A program made the position numbers and the translations under genes. Below the pieces are notes generated by a model, which saw nothing but the letters and a program-made list of their open reading frames with translations, ran no database searches and had not been told where the DNA came from. 5,836 bases of DNA from an uncultured bacterium (GTDB lineage Bacteria > Verrucomicrobiota > Lentisphaeria > Oligosphaerales > Oligosphaeraceae): positions 1-5,836 of the forward strand of contig CACZQQ010000441.1 of NCBI GenBank assembly GCA_902783355.1. The letters run 5' to 3'. The first letter of the stretch is position 1. Each line of letters opens with the position of its first letter. Below are positions 1 through 5,691 of the stretch, piece after piece.

Positions 1-255
1 CCGTTGGACGGGGCCGGGCGAGCCACTCGCACGGCCCCGCACGTCGCATTGCACTGTTCCGCTTCCAAAGAGCAGGGCCCGCCGCAAGGGGGGGCCGGGG
101 TGCGCCCGGAGCCGGGCGCGGGCCATAATATGGCACGCCAAGGCCGGATTGCAAGCCGACAAGTGCATTTTTCATGGAAATTCCTTCATGGACGGCACGG
201 CGGGGAGGCGCGTCAGGCGGGAGGCGGCGGGTGATTTCTCGCCTGGAGCGACAGG
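1..255. other. Non-coding GC-rich upstream region
   Basis: I see no credible gene here. Open frames cross it, but their translations are Arg/Gly/Ala-rich without family resemblance, and none has a convincing ribosome-binding site. The first 135 bases are very GC-rich and full of inverted repeats: the hairpin at 9-39, a 7-bp stem pairing 76-82 with 118-124 that encloses a 5-bp stem (95-99 with 105-109), and a small AT-loop hairpin at 122-134. A run of seven G's lies at 88-94. An 8-base direct repeat (ttcatgga) occurs at 171-178 and 185-192. The region probably holds the end of the upstream transcription unit and part of the leader of the first gene. Confidence 0.6.
9..39. repeat. Strong GC-rich stem-loop
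   Basis: Bases 9-16 pair with 32-39 and 18-22 pair with 26-30, with a single G/A mismatch (17 against 31) and a three-base loop (23-25). This gives 13 base pairs, almost all G-C. No T-run follows on either strand, so it is not a classical intrinsic terminator. It could be a Rho-assisted or T-less terminator of the gene to the left, an mRNA 3' end stabiliser, or a copy of a dispersed palindromic element. The structure is seen directly; the role is unknown. Confidence 0.6.
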
Positions 256-285
256 TTGATTCGGGAATCCGCTCTATATTATTGT
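256..285 (+). promoter_or_regulatory. Probable promoter of the first operon
   Basis: TTGATT at 256-261 is a good -35 match and is the same hexamer as in the promoter at 3991. It is followed by an AT-rich stretch. The best -10 candidate is TATTGT at 280-285 with an 18-base spacer; TATTAT at 277-282 would leave only 15. This is the sharp AT-rich dip in GC-rich DNA just before the first ribosome-binding site, which supports a promoter even though the exact -10 is uncertain. Confidence 0.4.
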
Positions 286-311
286 TATTTTACGCGAGAA
301 TCCCAAGCCAT

Positions 312-316
312 AGGAG
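312..316 (+). promoter_or_regulatory. Shine-Dalgarno site that fixes the first gene's start
   Basis: AGGAG lies 10 bases upstream of the ATG at 327. The frame is open further upstream (possible ATG at 174), but that extension would run through the promoter-like AT-rich region and adds sequence unlike the family. The ceramidase-family homology begins a few residues after the 327 start. Confidence 0.8.
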
Positions 317-326
317 AAAAAACACC

Positions 327-1661
327 ATGCTGCAGGCTGGCTACGCCCAGGAAATCATCACGCCGCCCACCGAAGTGGGGCTGGCGGGCTACTTCAACGC
401 GCGCCCCAACGAGGGCATGTACGACGACCTCTACGTGAAGGTCGTCGTGCTGGAATCGCAGGGGACGCGCTTCGGCTTCATGACATTCGACCTGTGCAAC
501 ATCTGCAAATCGCTCTTCGAGGCCCTTGAGACGCGCATCACGGCCGAGTTCGGCAGGCCCCTCTTCGAGAGCCTCATCATTTCCGCCACCCATACGCACA
601 CGGGGCCGGAATACCGCCTCAAGGGGGAGGAGAAGGCGCTGTCGCCGCGCGCCCAGTACGGCTTCGACGCCACGGTGGAGGCGGCCCTGCGGGCCCTGCG
701 GCGCGCCCTCATGAACCTGCGCCCCGCCGAGCTTGAAGCCGGCTCCGTCTACAACAACCCCTACGGCTTCGTCCGCCGCTACTGGATGAAGAACGGCACC
801 ATCGTCACGAACCCCGGCTGGGGCAATCCCGACATCGACAAGCCGGAGAGCGACTTCGACCGCACCATCAACATCCTGAAGATCAAGCAGGGCGGGCGCA
901 CGGCCGCCCTCATCGCCAACATCGGCAACCACGGCGACACCATCGGCGGCAGCGTCGTCTCCGCCGACTGGTACGGCCGCTTCGCGCAGGAGATCCAGCA
1001 CGAGCTGCAGTCCAGCCTGCCCGTGCTGGTGGTGGACGACGCCTCCGGCGACATCAACCACTTCGACTTCCACCAGAAGATCAACCAGAGCCGCTACGGG
1101 GAGGCCGTCCGCATCGGGCGCGGCTACGCCCGCATCGTCCTGGAGGCGCTGGGTAGCCTGGAGCCGGTCGCCGAGGCGGCGGTCGAGGTGCGCAACGGGA
1201 CGGTGACGATTCCGCACCGGCGCCTGACGGAGGCGGAGGTGGCGGAGGCGCGCCACGTGCTGGCGACCGTGCCCGACATCAAGAAGGAGGGCGACCTGGA
1301 GAGCCAGGACCTGGCGAACAAGGTTCCGGCCGCGCTGCGCTACTTCGCCCAGCGCGCACTGGACTGCCACGAGAAGAGCACGCCCTCCCACGAGGCGCGC
1401 CTGACCTCCATCAAGCTGGGGCGGCAGCTGGCCTTCGTGAGCCTGCCCGGAGAGCCCTTCAACGGCATCGGCCGCGCCATCCGCGCCGCAAGCCCCTGCA
1501 AATACACCTTCATCGTCTCGCTGGCGCAGTCGGTCTCCGGCTACATTCCGATGCCGGAGTGCTTCGCCCGCGGCGGCTACGAGGTGCAGCCCGCCGTGAA
1601 CTCGCCCGCGCCGAACGCGGCGGAGGCCCTCATCGCCGCCGCCATCGACAACCTCCGCTGA
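327..1661 (+). CDS. Neutral/alkaline ceramidase-family metallohydrolase
   Basis: The 444-residue protein resembles the N-terminal catalytic domain of the neutral/alkaline non-lysosomal ceramidase family, a zinc hydrolase fold. Seen: an opening AGYAQEIITPP, ATHTHTGPE (His89 and His91), an RYWMKNGTIVTNPG segment (151-164), IGNHGD (His202), SADWYG (212-217), ASGDIN (239-244), PGEPF (374-378), GYIP (405-408) and GGYE (416-419). In Pseudomonas ceramidase zinc is held by two His, a Glu and a Tyr. His89/91, His202, Glu376 and Tyr406 or Tyr418 are the likely equivalents (inference). The family's GDVSPN motif reads GDINHF here, so the serine nucleophile position is Asn244, and ceramide is probably not the substrate. 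No signal peptide is visible, suggesting a cytoplasmic enzyme. The protein is shorter than true ceramidases and lacks their C-terminal beta domain. It heads a tight cluster with a membrane protein and a PHP hydrolase. Family assignment is firm; substrate is unknown. Confidence 0.85.
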   Translation: MLQAGYAQEIITPPTEVGLAGYFNARPNEGMYDDLYVKVVVLESQGTRFGFMTFDLCNICKSLFEALETRITAEFGRPLFESLIISATHTHTGPEYRLKGEEKALSPRAQYGFDATVEAALRALRRALMNLRPAELEAGSVYNNPYGFVRRYWMKNGTIVTNPGWGNPDIDKPESDFDRTINILKIKQGGRTAALIANIGNHGDTIGGSVVSADWYGRFAQEIQHELQSSLPVLVVDDASGDINHFDFHQKINQSRYGEAVRIGRGYARIVLEALGSLEPVAEAAVEVRNGTVTIPHRRLTEAEVAEARHVLATVPDIKKEGDLESQDLANKVPAALRYFAQRALDCHEKSTPSHEARLTSIKLGRQLAFVSLPGEPFNGIGRAIRAASPCKYTFIVSLAQSVSGYIPMPECFARGGYEVQPAVNSPAPNAAEALIAAAIDNLR

Positions 1662-1676
1662 AACTCCCCTGCCATC

Positions 1677-2312
1677 ATGCCTGACTCCTCCAGCCAGCCG
1701 GTCTCCACGGGAATCCCCTCCGTCTTCCTGCGCCAGTGCCTCTCCCTCGCGGGGAGCGCCCTCATGGTCTCGCTGCTCTGGCTTCTTGCGCTGCGCTGGC
1801 AGACGGAGACCTTCCACGAGGGCGGCCCCGTCGAGAACCTGCAGCTGGCGGAGCTGCTGCTGGCAGGCGGCCTCTTCGCGCTGGCCGGCCTCCGTCGGAA
1901 GGAGTTCTCCCTCGTCGCCTGGCTCCTGGGCGGCATCTGCCTCTTCGCCGCCTGCCGCGAACTGGACAACCTCCTCGACAGGCTGCTGCCCGTCGTCAGC
2001 TGGAAGGCGGGCCTCCTCTTCGTGCTGGTGCCGGCGGCGCTGGCCCTGCGGCGGCGGCGCCAATTTGCCGCGCAGGCGTGCGCCTTCATGGAGACAGCCG
2101 CCTGCGCCATGCTCTTCGCCGCCTTCCTGGTGGTCGTTCCCCTGGCGCAGGGAATCGGCCACAAGAGCTTCCTGGCCAACCTGATGCCGACGGCCGCCCA
2201 CTATGGCGCCGTCAAGGAGCTCATCGAGGAGAGCCTGGAGACCATCGGCTACTTCCTCCTCCTCTGCTCCTCCATCGAGATCTTCTTCAACAAGCACAAG
2301 CCGTTTTCCTGA
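1677..2312 (+). CDS. Six-helix integral membrane protein of unknown function
   Basis: I do not recognise this 211-residue protein with certainty. Hydrophobic segments lie at about residues 22-39, 55-72, 77-93, 109-124, 131-157 and 189-204. Basic loops RRK (73-75) and RRRR (125-128) and the KHK tail fit a cytoplasmic N and C terminus by the positive-inside rule. The outside-facing loops then carry acidic motifs: GGPVENLQLAE (Glu53, Glu59), CRELDNLLD (Glu95, Asp97, Asp101) and KELIEESLE (Glu181, Glu184, Glu185, Glu188). Charged residues next to helix ends in this pattern suggest a conserved small-membrane-protein family rather than a random anchor. The ATG at 1677 lies 15 bases after the previous stop, in the same register, with no Shine-Dalgarno sequence, so expression probably depends on coupling. 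A role as membrane partner or transporter for the neighbouring hydrolases is only a guess. Confidence 0.8.
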   Translation: MPDSSSQPVSTGIPSVFLRQCLSLAGSALMVSLLWLLALRWQTETFHEGGPVENLQLAELLLAGGLFALAGLRRKEFSLVAWLLGGICLFAACRELDNLLDRLLPVVSWKAGLLFVLVPAALALRRRRQFAAQACAFMETAACAMLFAAFLVVVPLAQGIGHKSFLANLMPTAAHYGAVKELIEESLETIGYFLLLCSSIEIFFNKHKPFS

Positions 2313-2315
2313 AAA

Positions 2316-3221
2316 ATGCACGCCATCGACTACTACGGCGCCGCGCTCAACGCCTACAAGAGCGCCCTCCACATCCACTCCATCAACTCCGACGGGCAGT
2401 ACACGCCGCAGGCCGTCATCGCCCTCTACGCCTCGCAGGGCTTCGACGCGCTGGCCTTCACCGACCACCGCACCACGAATCCCGTCTCCACCTACGACGG
2501 GCGCGGCATGACGCTGCTCTCCGGCATTGAAATCCACCCCAACGGGCCGCGCGGCATCGTCTGGCACTTCCTGGCCGTGGGCGTCCCCGAGGACTTCCAG
2601 CATCCGTCGCCGGAGGACGCGCAGGCCGCGGTGGACGCCGCCAAGGCCGCCGGCGCAGCCGTCTTCTGCGCGCATCCCTACTGGTGCGGGCTGACCTCCG
2701 CCGAGGTCGCCGCCATCCGCAACCTCGACGGCGTCGAGGTCTACAACTCCTCCTGCCGCCCCATCGGCCGCGCCTTCAACATGCAGACATGGGACGAGCT
2801 CAGCGACATGGGGCTGGTCTACCCTGCCCTCGCCGTGGACGACACGCACAGCGCCCTCCACCTCTTCCAGGGCTGGACATACATCCTTGCCGAGGACAAG
2901 TCGCCGGCGGCGCTGCTGGCGGCGCTCAAGGCGGGGCGCCTCTACGCTTCGCAGGGCCCCGTCATCACGCGCCTCTCCTTCCAGGACGGCGTCTTCGAAG
3001 CGGACTTCTCTCCCTGCACGGAGGTCATCGGCCTCACGAACCCGAGCCGCGGCTACGGAGTCGCCTTCGCCGACAAGGAGGGGCCGTGCACGGGCACGCA
3101 GGAGCTGACGACCGTCCGGATACCGCTTCTCAAGGACGGCAAGAGGCGCTGGTTCCGCCTTCAGCTGAAGGACGCCCAAGGGCACTACGCCTGGACGGCC
3201 CCCATCGTTTACCAAGGCTAG
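2316..3221 (+). CDS. PHP-domain metallohydrolase, CehA/McbA-like
   Basis: The 301-residue protein has the motifs of a polymerase-and-histidinol-phosphatase (PHP) domain that binds a cluster of divalent metals: HIHS (His19, His21) followed by SDG (25-27), FTDHR (Asp50, His51), GIE (Glu72), WHF (His84), AHPYW (His120), EVYN (Glu141) and DDTH (Asp175, Asp176, His178). The HxHS...SDG...TDH pattern fits the CehA/McbA-type branch, which includes carbamate and amide hydrolases; other PHP proteins are phosphoesterases. From LYASQGP (209-215) to the end lies a beta-rich tail ending in WTAPIVYQG, usual in this branch. No signal peptide is visible. The ATG follows the previous stop after a single codon (TGA AAA ATG) without a Shine-Dalgarno sequence, so it is very probably translationally coupled to the membrane protein gene. 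PHP assignment is firm; substrate is unknown. Confidence 0.88.
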   Translation: MHAIDYYGAALNAYKSALHIHSINSDGQYTPQAVIALYASQGFDALAFTDHRTTNPVSTYDGRGMTLLSGIEIHPNGPRGIVWHFLAVGVPEDFQHPSPEDAQAAVDAAKAAGAAVFCAHPYWCGLTSAEVAAIRNLDGVEVYNSSCRPIGRAFNMQTWDELSDMGLVYPALAVDDTHSALHLFQGWTYILAEDKSPAALLAALKAGRLYASQGPVITRLSFQDGVFEADFSPCTEVIGLTNPSRGYGVAFADKEGPCTGTQELTTVRIPLLKDGKRRWFRLQLKDAQGHYAWTAPIVYQG

Positions 3222-3238
3222 CCTCGCGCGCGTACAAT
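3208..3238 (+). promoter_or_regulatory. Possible weak promoter before the deacetylase gene
   Basis: TACAAT at 3233-3238 is a good -10 match. A poor -35 (TTTACC, 3208-3213) lies 19 bases upstream, inside the end of the PHP gene. The deacetylase gene could use it in addition to read-through from the upstream operon, since no terminator is seen between the genes. Confidence 0.3.
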
Positions 3239-3259
3239 AGAAGATAGAGGGTTTCATTC

Positions 3260-3958
3260 ATGAGCAAAGTCAAAGTCGCCCAGTGTTGGGATGACGGCAT
3301 CGTCACCGACATACGCCTGACGGAGATCCTCCGCAGGAACCATGCGAAAGCCACCTTCAACCTGAATCCAGGCAACCATGGCGCCGTGCGCGTCGAGCCC
3401 TCCTGGCTGGCCTCGGGCGAATCCAACTGGAGCTGCCGCGGCTTCCGGCCCGGCAAGCTGGCCGCCGGCGAACTCACGCAGGTCTACGACGGCTTCCAGG
3501 TCGCCTCCCACTGCTGGAAGCATGAAACCGTCGGCACCGTCTCCGACGAGGCGTTTCTCAAGGCGGCCCTTGACGCGCGCCACTATCTGGAGGATCTCTT
3601 CCAGCGCCCCTGCCACGGCTTCGCCTGGCCCTGCGGCGTCGTCACCGACCGCACCGCCGACATGCTGCTGGAGGCGGGCTTCGAATACGGGCGCACCGTC
3701 GAAAACACGCAGAACGTCCTTGACTACAAGCACCCGCTGCGCCTCAATTCCTCCTGCCACTTCCAGGACAGCTTCTTCTTCGACAAGTACCGTGCCGCCA
3801 AAGAGGGTTCCGGCGTCTTCTACTTCTGGGGGCACAGCTACGAGATGATGGATTCGGAGGGCATGTGGCGGCAGCTGGAGCAGAAGATCGAATACATCGC
3901 CAACGATCCCGACGCCGAGTGGATCGACGTCATCGACATCGTGCATCTGCCGCGTTGA
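3260..3958 (+). CDS. NodB-type polysaccharide deacetylase-like protein
   Basis: The 232-residue protein has the signature of the NodB homology (carbohydrate esterase 4-like) domain, a metal-dependent de-N-acetylase or amidohydrolase. Seen: CWDDG (Asp11, Asp12; the TFDDG motif), VASHCWKH (His84, His88; the HxxxH metal pair), GFAWPCG (120-126; the third motif) and FYFWGHSYE (His192; the final catalytic-histidine motif). All key residues are present. The protein has no signal peptide, anchor or extra domain and belongs to the short cytoplasmic versions found in anaerobic gut bacteria, which may act on small substrates instead of polymer. GAGG at 3247-3250 lies 9 bases before the ATG. It starts 38 bases after the PHP gene and may be the fourth gene of the same cluster. 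Substrate cannot be told from sequence. Confidence 0.87.
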   Translation: MSKVKVAQCWDDGIVTDIRLTEILRRNHAKATFNLNPGNHGAVRVEPSWLASGESNWSCRGFRPGKLAAGELTQVYDGFQVASHCWKHETVGTVSDEAFLKAALDARHYLEDLFQRPCHGFAWPCGVVTDRTADMLLEAGFEYGRTVENTQNVLDYKHPLRLNSSCHFQDSFFFDKYRAAKEGSGVFYFWGHSYEMMDSEGMWRQLEQKIEYIANDPDAEWIDVIDIVHLPR

Positions 3959-3968
3959 CGGCTTTTTT
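3949..3968 (+). terminator. Possible weak intrinsic terminator
   Basis: GCCG (3949-3952) can pair with CGGC (3959-3962) across a six-base loop that contains the stop codon, followed directly by six T's. The stem is only 4 bp, so termination would be partial. Its position, between the hydrolase cluster and a clear new promoter, is what makes it plausible. Confidence 0.35.
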
Positions 3969-3969
3969 C

Positions 3970-4019
3970 AAAAAAAAAGATTCCCGCCCCTTGATTTTTC
4001 ACGGAAAATGGTTTAGAAT
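3970..4019 (+). promoter_or_regulatory. Strong sigma70-type promoter with upstream A-tract
   Basis: TTGATT at 3991-3996 and TAGAAT at 4014-4019 are separated by exactly 17 bases, the ideal spacing. A run of nine A's at 3970-3978 would lie at about -56 to -48 relative to a start near 4026, where an UP element would bind the alpha subunit. The predicted leader of the first pseudopilin mRNA is about 46 bases. Confidence 0.7.
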
Positions 4020-4058
4020 AGTATCAGTTCCCTAGAAAATCCCCAAATAAACAACCTT

Positions 4059-4062
4059 GGAG
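4059..4062 (+). promoter_or_regulatory. Shine-Dalgarno site that fixes the first pseudopilin start
   Basis: GGAG sits 9 bases before the ATG at 4072. An in-frame TTG at 4057 would overlap this site and give a longer basic-leader peptide, so the ATG is the better start. It also matches the length of the leader in the second pilin. Confidence 0.75.
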
Positions 4063-4071
4063 CAATTCCCC

Positions 4072-4761
4072 ATGAAGAAATCCTTCACCCTGATTGAACT
4101 TCTGGTCGTCATCGCCATCATCGCGATTCTGGCGGCGATGCTTCTGCCGGCGCTGGCCAAGGCGCGCGCGCGTGCCCGCGCCATCACCTGCGTCAACAAC
4201 ATGAAGCAACTGGGCCTCTACGAGCAGATCTACGCGCAAGAGAACAACGACATCGTCTGCCCGACCCGTGGCGGCGACAACAACACCGAGCAGGCCAAGT
4301 GGTGGTACTTCATCGGCCCAATCGTGGCACCCCTGCCCGCCTCCTGGACGCAGCATCCCCTCAGCAAGATCCACTGCCCCATGAACCCCAGGCACACCTC
4401 CAACGCCTTCCCCTACACCTACGGCCCCACCGTCTCCGTCAACAACAACTACAAGTACGAGGACGGCTTCGGCGTGCACGGCAGCTACAACTACAAGGAC
4501 AAGGAGCGCCCGCTGGCGCAGGTGCAGAACCCCTCCTACTGCATCAGCTTCATGGAGATGCTCAACGACTACGCCTACCCCCTGCTGGTCTACTACACCT
4601 ACAACGCCAACTACCCCTACTACGCGGAGAACTTCCACGACAACGGCAACAACCTGCTGATGTGCGACGGCCACGTGGAGCCCTACCGCTTCGTCGTGGG
4701 CCAGTCCATCACCCACGACATCGCCATCGAGCAGAAGTTCTGGACGATCAAGGGCAACTAG
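4072..4761 (+). CDS. Type II pseudopilin-like protein with H-X9-DG motif (copy 1)
   Basis: The 229-residue protein starts with a four-residue leader (MKKS) followed by [20 protein letters not shown], the prepilin N-terminal cleavage/methylation helix. Phe5 would become the mature N-terminus and Glu9 is the conserved Glu5 of mature pilins. The residue before the cleavage point is Ser, not the classical Gly. The [23 protein letters not shown] region continues the helix as in PVC pseudopilins. The rest is rich in Tyr and Asn, with Cys40, Cys63 and Cys102. Near the end His189, nine residues, then Asp199-Gly200 form the H-X9-DG motif. Such proteins are anchored in the inner membrane or exported by a type II/IV-pilus-like machine; individual roles are mostly unknown. 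It has its own strong promoter and lies 100 bases before a paralogue. Family assignment is firm. Confidence 0.9.
   Translation: MKKSFTLIELLVVIAIIAILAAMLLPALAKARARARAITCVNNMKQLGLYEQIYAQENNDIVCPTRGGDNNTEQAKWWYFIGPIVAPLPASWTQHPLSKIHCPMNPRHTSNAFPYTYGPTVSVNNNYKYEDGFGVHGSYNYKDKERPLAQVQNPSYCISFMEMLNDYAYPLLVYYTYNANYPYYAENFHDNGNNLLMCDGHVEPYRFVVGQSITHDIAIEQKFWTIKGN
4108..4157 (+). repeat. 50-base perfect direct repeat, copy 1
   Basis: This block in the hydrophobic helix of the first pilin is identical, including all third codon positions, to 4898-4947 in the second, exactly 790 bases away. Flanking sequence is similar but not identical. Confidence 0.9.
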
Positions 4762-4784
4762 CCTGACCGCCCTTCCATGCATCC

Positions 4785-4812
4785 TTCGGGGAGGCCTCTA
4801 CCCCCCCCCGAA
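4785..4812 (+). repeat. C9 homopolymer tract with inverted repeat
   Basis: In the 100-base spacer between the two pilin genes, nine consecutive C's lie at 4801-4809. TTCGGGG (4785-4791) can pair with CCCCGAA (4806-4812), and GAGGCCTC at 4791-4798 is itself palindromic. No T-run follows, so a terminator is doubtful. Confidence 0.6.
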
Positions 4813-4822
4813 TAGCGCCTTC

Positions 4823-4843
4823 TATAACTCATTCAGGTAGAAC
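4823..4843 (+). promoter_or_regulatory. Possible -10 elements before the second pseudopilin
   Basis: TATAAC (4823-4828) and TAGAAC (4838-4843) resemble -10 hexamers, but no -35 lies at the right distance from either. For the first, the expected -35 position (4800-4805) falls in the C-run. The second gene may rely on read-through from the first, on an activator, or on a weak promoter here. Confidence 0.25.
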
Positions 4844-4861
4844 AACATAGAGAAAATCCCC

Positions 4862-5563
4862 ATGAGAAAACACTTCACCCTGATCGAGCTTCTGGTTGTC
4901 ATCGCCATCATCGCGATTCTGGCGGCGATGCTTCTGCCGGCGCTGGCGAAGGCGCGCGAGAAGGCCCGCGCCATCAGCTGCGTCAACAATCTGAAGCAGA
5001 ATGCGCTGGCGCTTCAGACCTACGCGCTGGACAACAACGACATGCTCTTCCTGGAGAACGAGGCGTGGGCCTACAGCGGCAACGACCGTCCGTTCAGCTA
5101 CTACTGGGGCGGCCACCTGATGGTCCAGGGCTACATCGCCAAGGACTCCAACAGCTGCTCCTGCCCAGCCATCTCCACCAAACTGCAGTTCTGGACCAAC
5201 CCCGGCAACGGCGCCGACATCCGCCACACCCTCATGACCTATGGCTGTTACTACACCTACGGTGCCTTCATTGACTTTGAAAACGGCAAGAAGTACATCG
5301 CCGACAACGCCTTCCGTGCCCTCAACCTCAAGATGCTCAAGAACGCCGCAGGCTTCCCCGGCATCGCTGACACATGGGACAACACAAACCAGAGGCAGGT
5401 GGCAGCCGGCAATCACTCCACCATCTACACTTTCCGTCATGGCTACAGGTGCAACCTCACCTTTATGGACGGCCATGTGGAATCCTACATGCCCGAACCC
5501 CTCAACACCATCCTGAACGCCGCCGAACTCAGGTCTGTCTACACCCCCTACCTGACCAACTAG
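4862..5563 (+). CDS. Type II pseudopilin-like protein with H-X9-DG motif (copy 2)
   Basis: The 233-residue protein has a leader of MRKH, then the same [20 protein letters not shown] helix as its neighbour, with Phe5 as predicted mature N-terminus and Glu9 conserved. His precedes the cleavage site in place of Gly. [20 protein letters not shown] is the usual PVC continuation (Cys40). The middle carries a Cys pair (SCSC, Cys99 and Cys101) and aromatic segments. His193, nine residues, then Asp203-Gly204 form the H-X9-DG motif, followed by HVESYM. Beyond residue 46 it differs strongly from copy 1, so the pair shares the secretion helix and C-terminal motif but probably different binding surfaces. 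The ribosome-binding site is weak (GAG at 4850-4852, 9 bases before ATG). Transcription ends at the terminator at 5657. Confidence 0.9.
   Translation: MRKHFTLIELLVVIAIIAILAAMLLPALAKAREKARAISCVNNLKQNALALQTYALDNNDMLFLENEAWAYSGNDRPFSYYWGGHLMVQGYIAKDSNSCSCPAISTKLQFWTNPGNGADIRHTLMTYGCYYTYGAFIDFENGKKYIADNAFRALNLKMLKNAAGFPGIADTWDNTNQRQVAAGNHSTIYTFRHGYRCNLTFMDGHVESYMPEPLNTILNAAELRSVYTPYLTN
4898..4947 (+). repeat. 50-base perfect direct repeat, copy 2
   Basis: Identical to 4108-4157. It encodes the core of the prepilin helix through the PALA segment. Confidence 0.9.
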
Positions 5564-5570
5564 GGCCCTT

Positions 5571-5587
5571 GGAGGTTTTCCACCTCC
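5571..5587 (+). other. Small hairpin just after the second pilin
   Basis: GGAGGT (5571-5576) pairs with ACCTCC (5582-5587) around a five-base loop, eight bases after the stop codon. There is no T-run after it. In RNA it would present an anti-Shine-Dalgarno-like CCTCC strand. Confidence 0.5.
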
Positions 5588-5601
5588 TGACATGAAGCCT
5601 G

Positions 5602-5639
5602 CCAGCGCAACTTCGACCATACGGTGAAGTTCTTGCTGG
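5602..5639 (+). other. Long interrupted stem-loop in the 3' untranslated region
   Basis: Bases 5602-5606 pair with 5635-5639, 5609-5614 with 5626-5631, and 5616-5618 with 5623-5625, giving 14 base pairs with one internal loop, one bulged G and a four-base loop. It lies between the second pilin and the main terminator. It may be part of a structured 3' end or a small RNA. Confidence 0.55.
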
Positions 5640-5656
5640 AATAGAATAACTCACAG

Positions 5657-5691
5657 CCGCGCGCCGGTTATCCGGCGCGCGGTCATTTTTT
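5657..5691 (+). terminator. Strong intrinsic terminator
   Basis: A perfect 11-bp GC stem (5657-5667 with 5672-5682) with a TTAT loop is followed by TCA and six T's. This is a textbook rho-independent terminator for the pilin transcription unit. Confidence 0.92.

Noticed and set aside
4..234. Short plus-strand frame in the upstream region
   Set aside because: No ribosome-binding site, biased composition, and it crosses several strong inverted repeats.
174..326. N-terminal extension of the ceramidase-family gene to the ATG at 174
   Set aside because: It would run through the promoter-like AT-rich stretch; the AGGAG site and family homology support the ATG at 327.
1736..2530. Overlapping plus-strand frame of 264 codons
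   Set aside because: Arg/Pro/Leu-rich shadow of the membrane protein and PHP genes; crosses the junction of both genes in another frame.
285..3257. A 990-codon open frame on the minus strand across three genes
   Set aside because: It lies in exact codon register with the three sense genes, so its stops would require TTA, CTA or TCA sense codons, which GC-rich genes avoid. Its translation is low-complexity (Val, Gly, Glu, Arg-rich) with no family motifs, whereas the sense frames carry clear catalytic motifs.
3254..5620. Further minus-strand open frames opposite the deacetylase and both pilins
   Set aside because: Same explanation: antisense shadows of GC-rich genes, with repetitive Val/Gly-rich translations.
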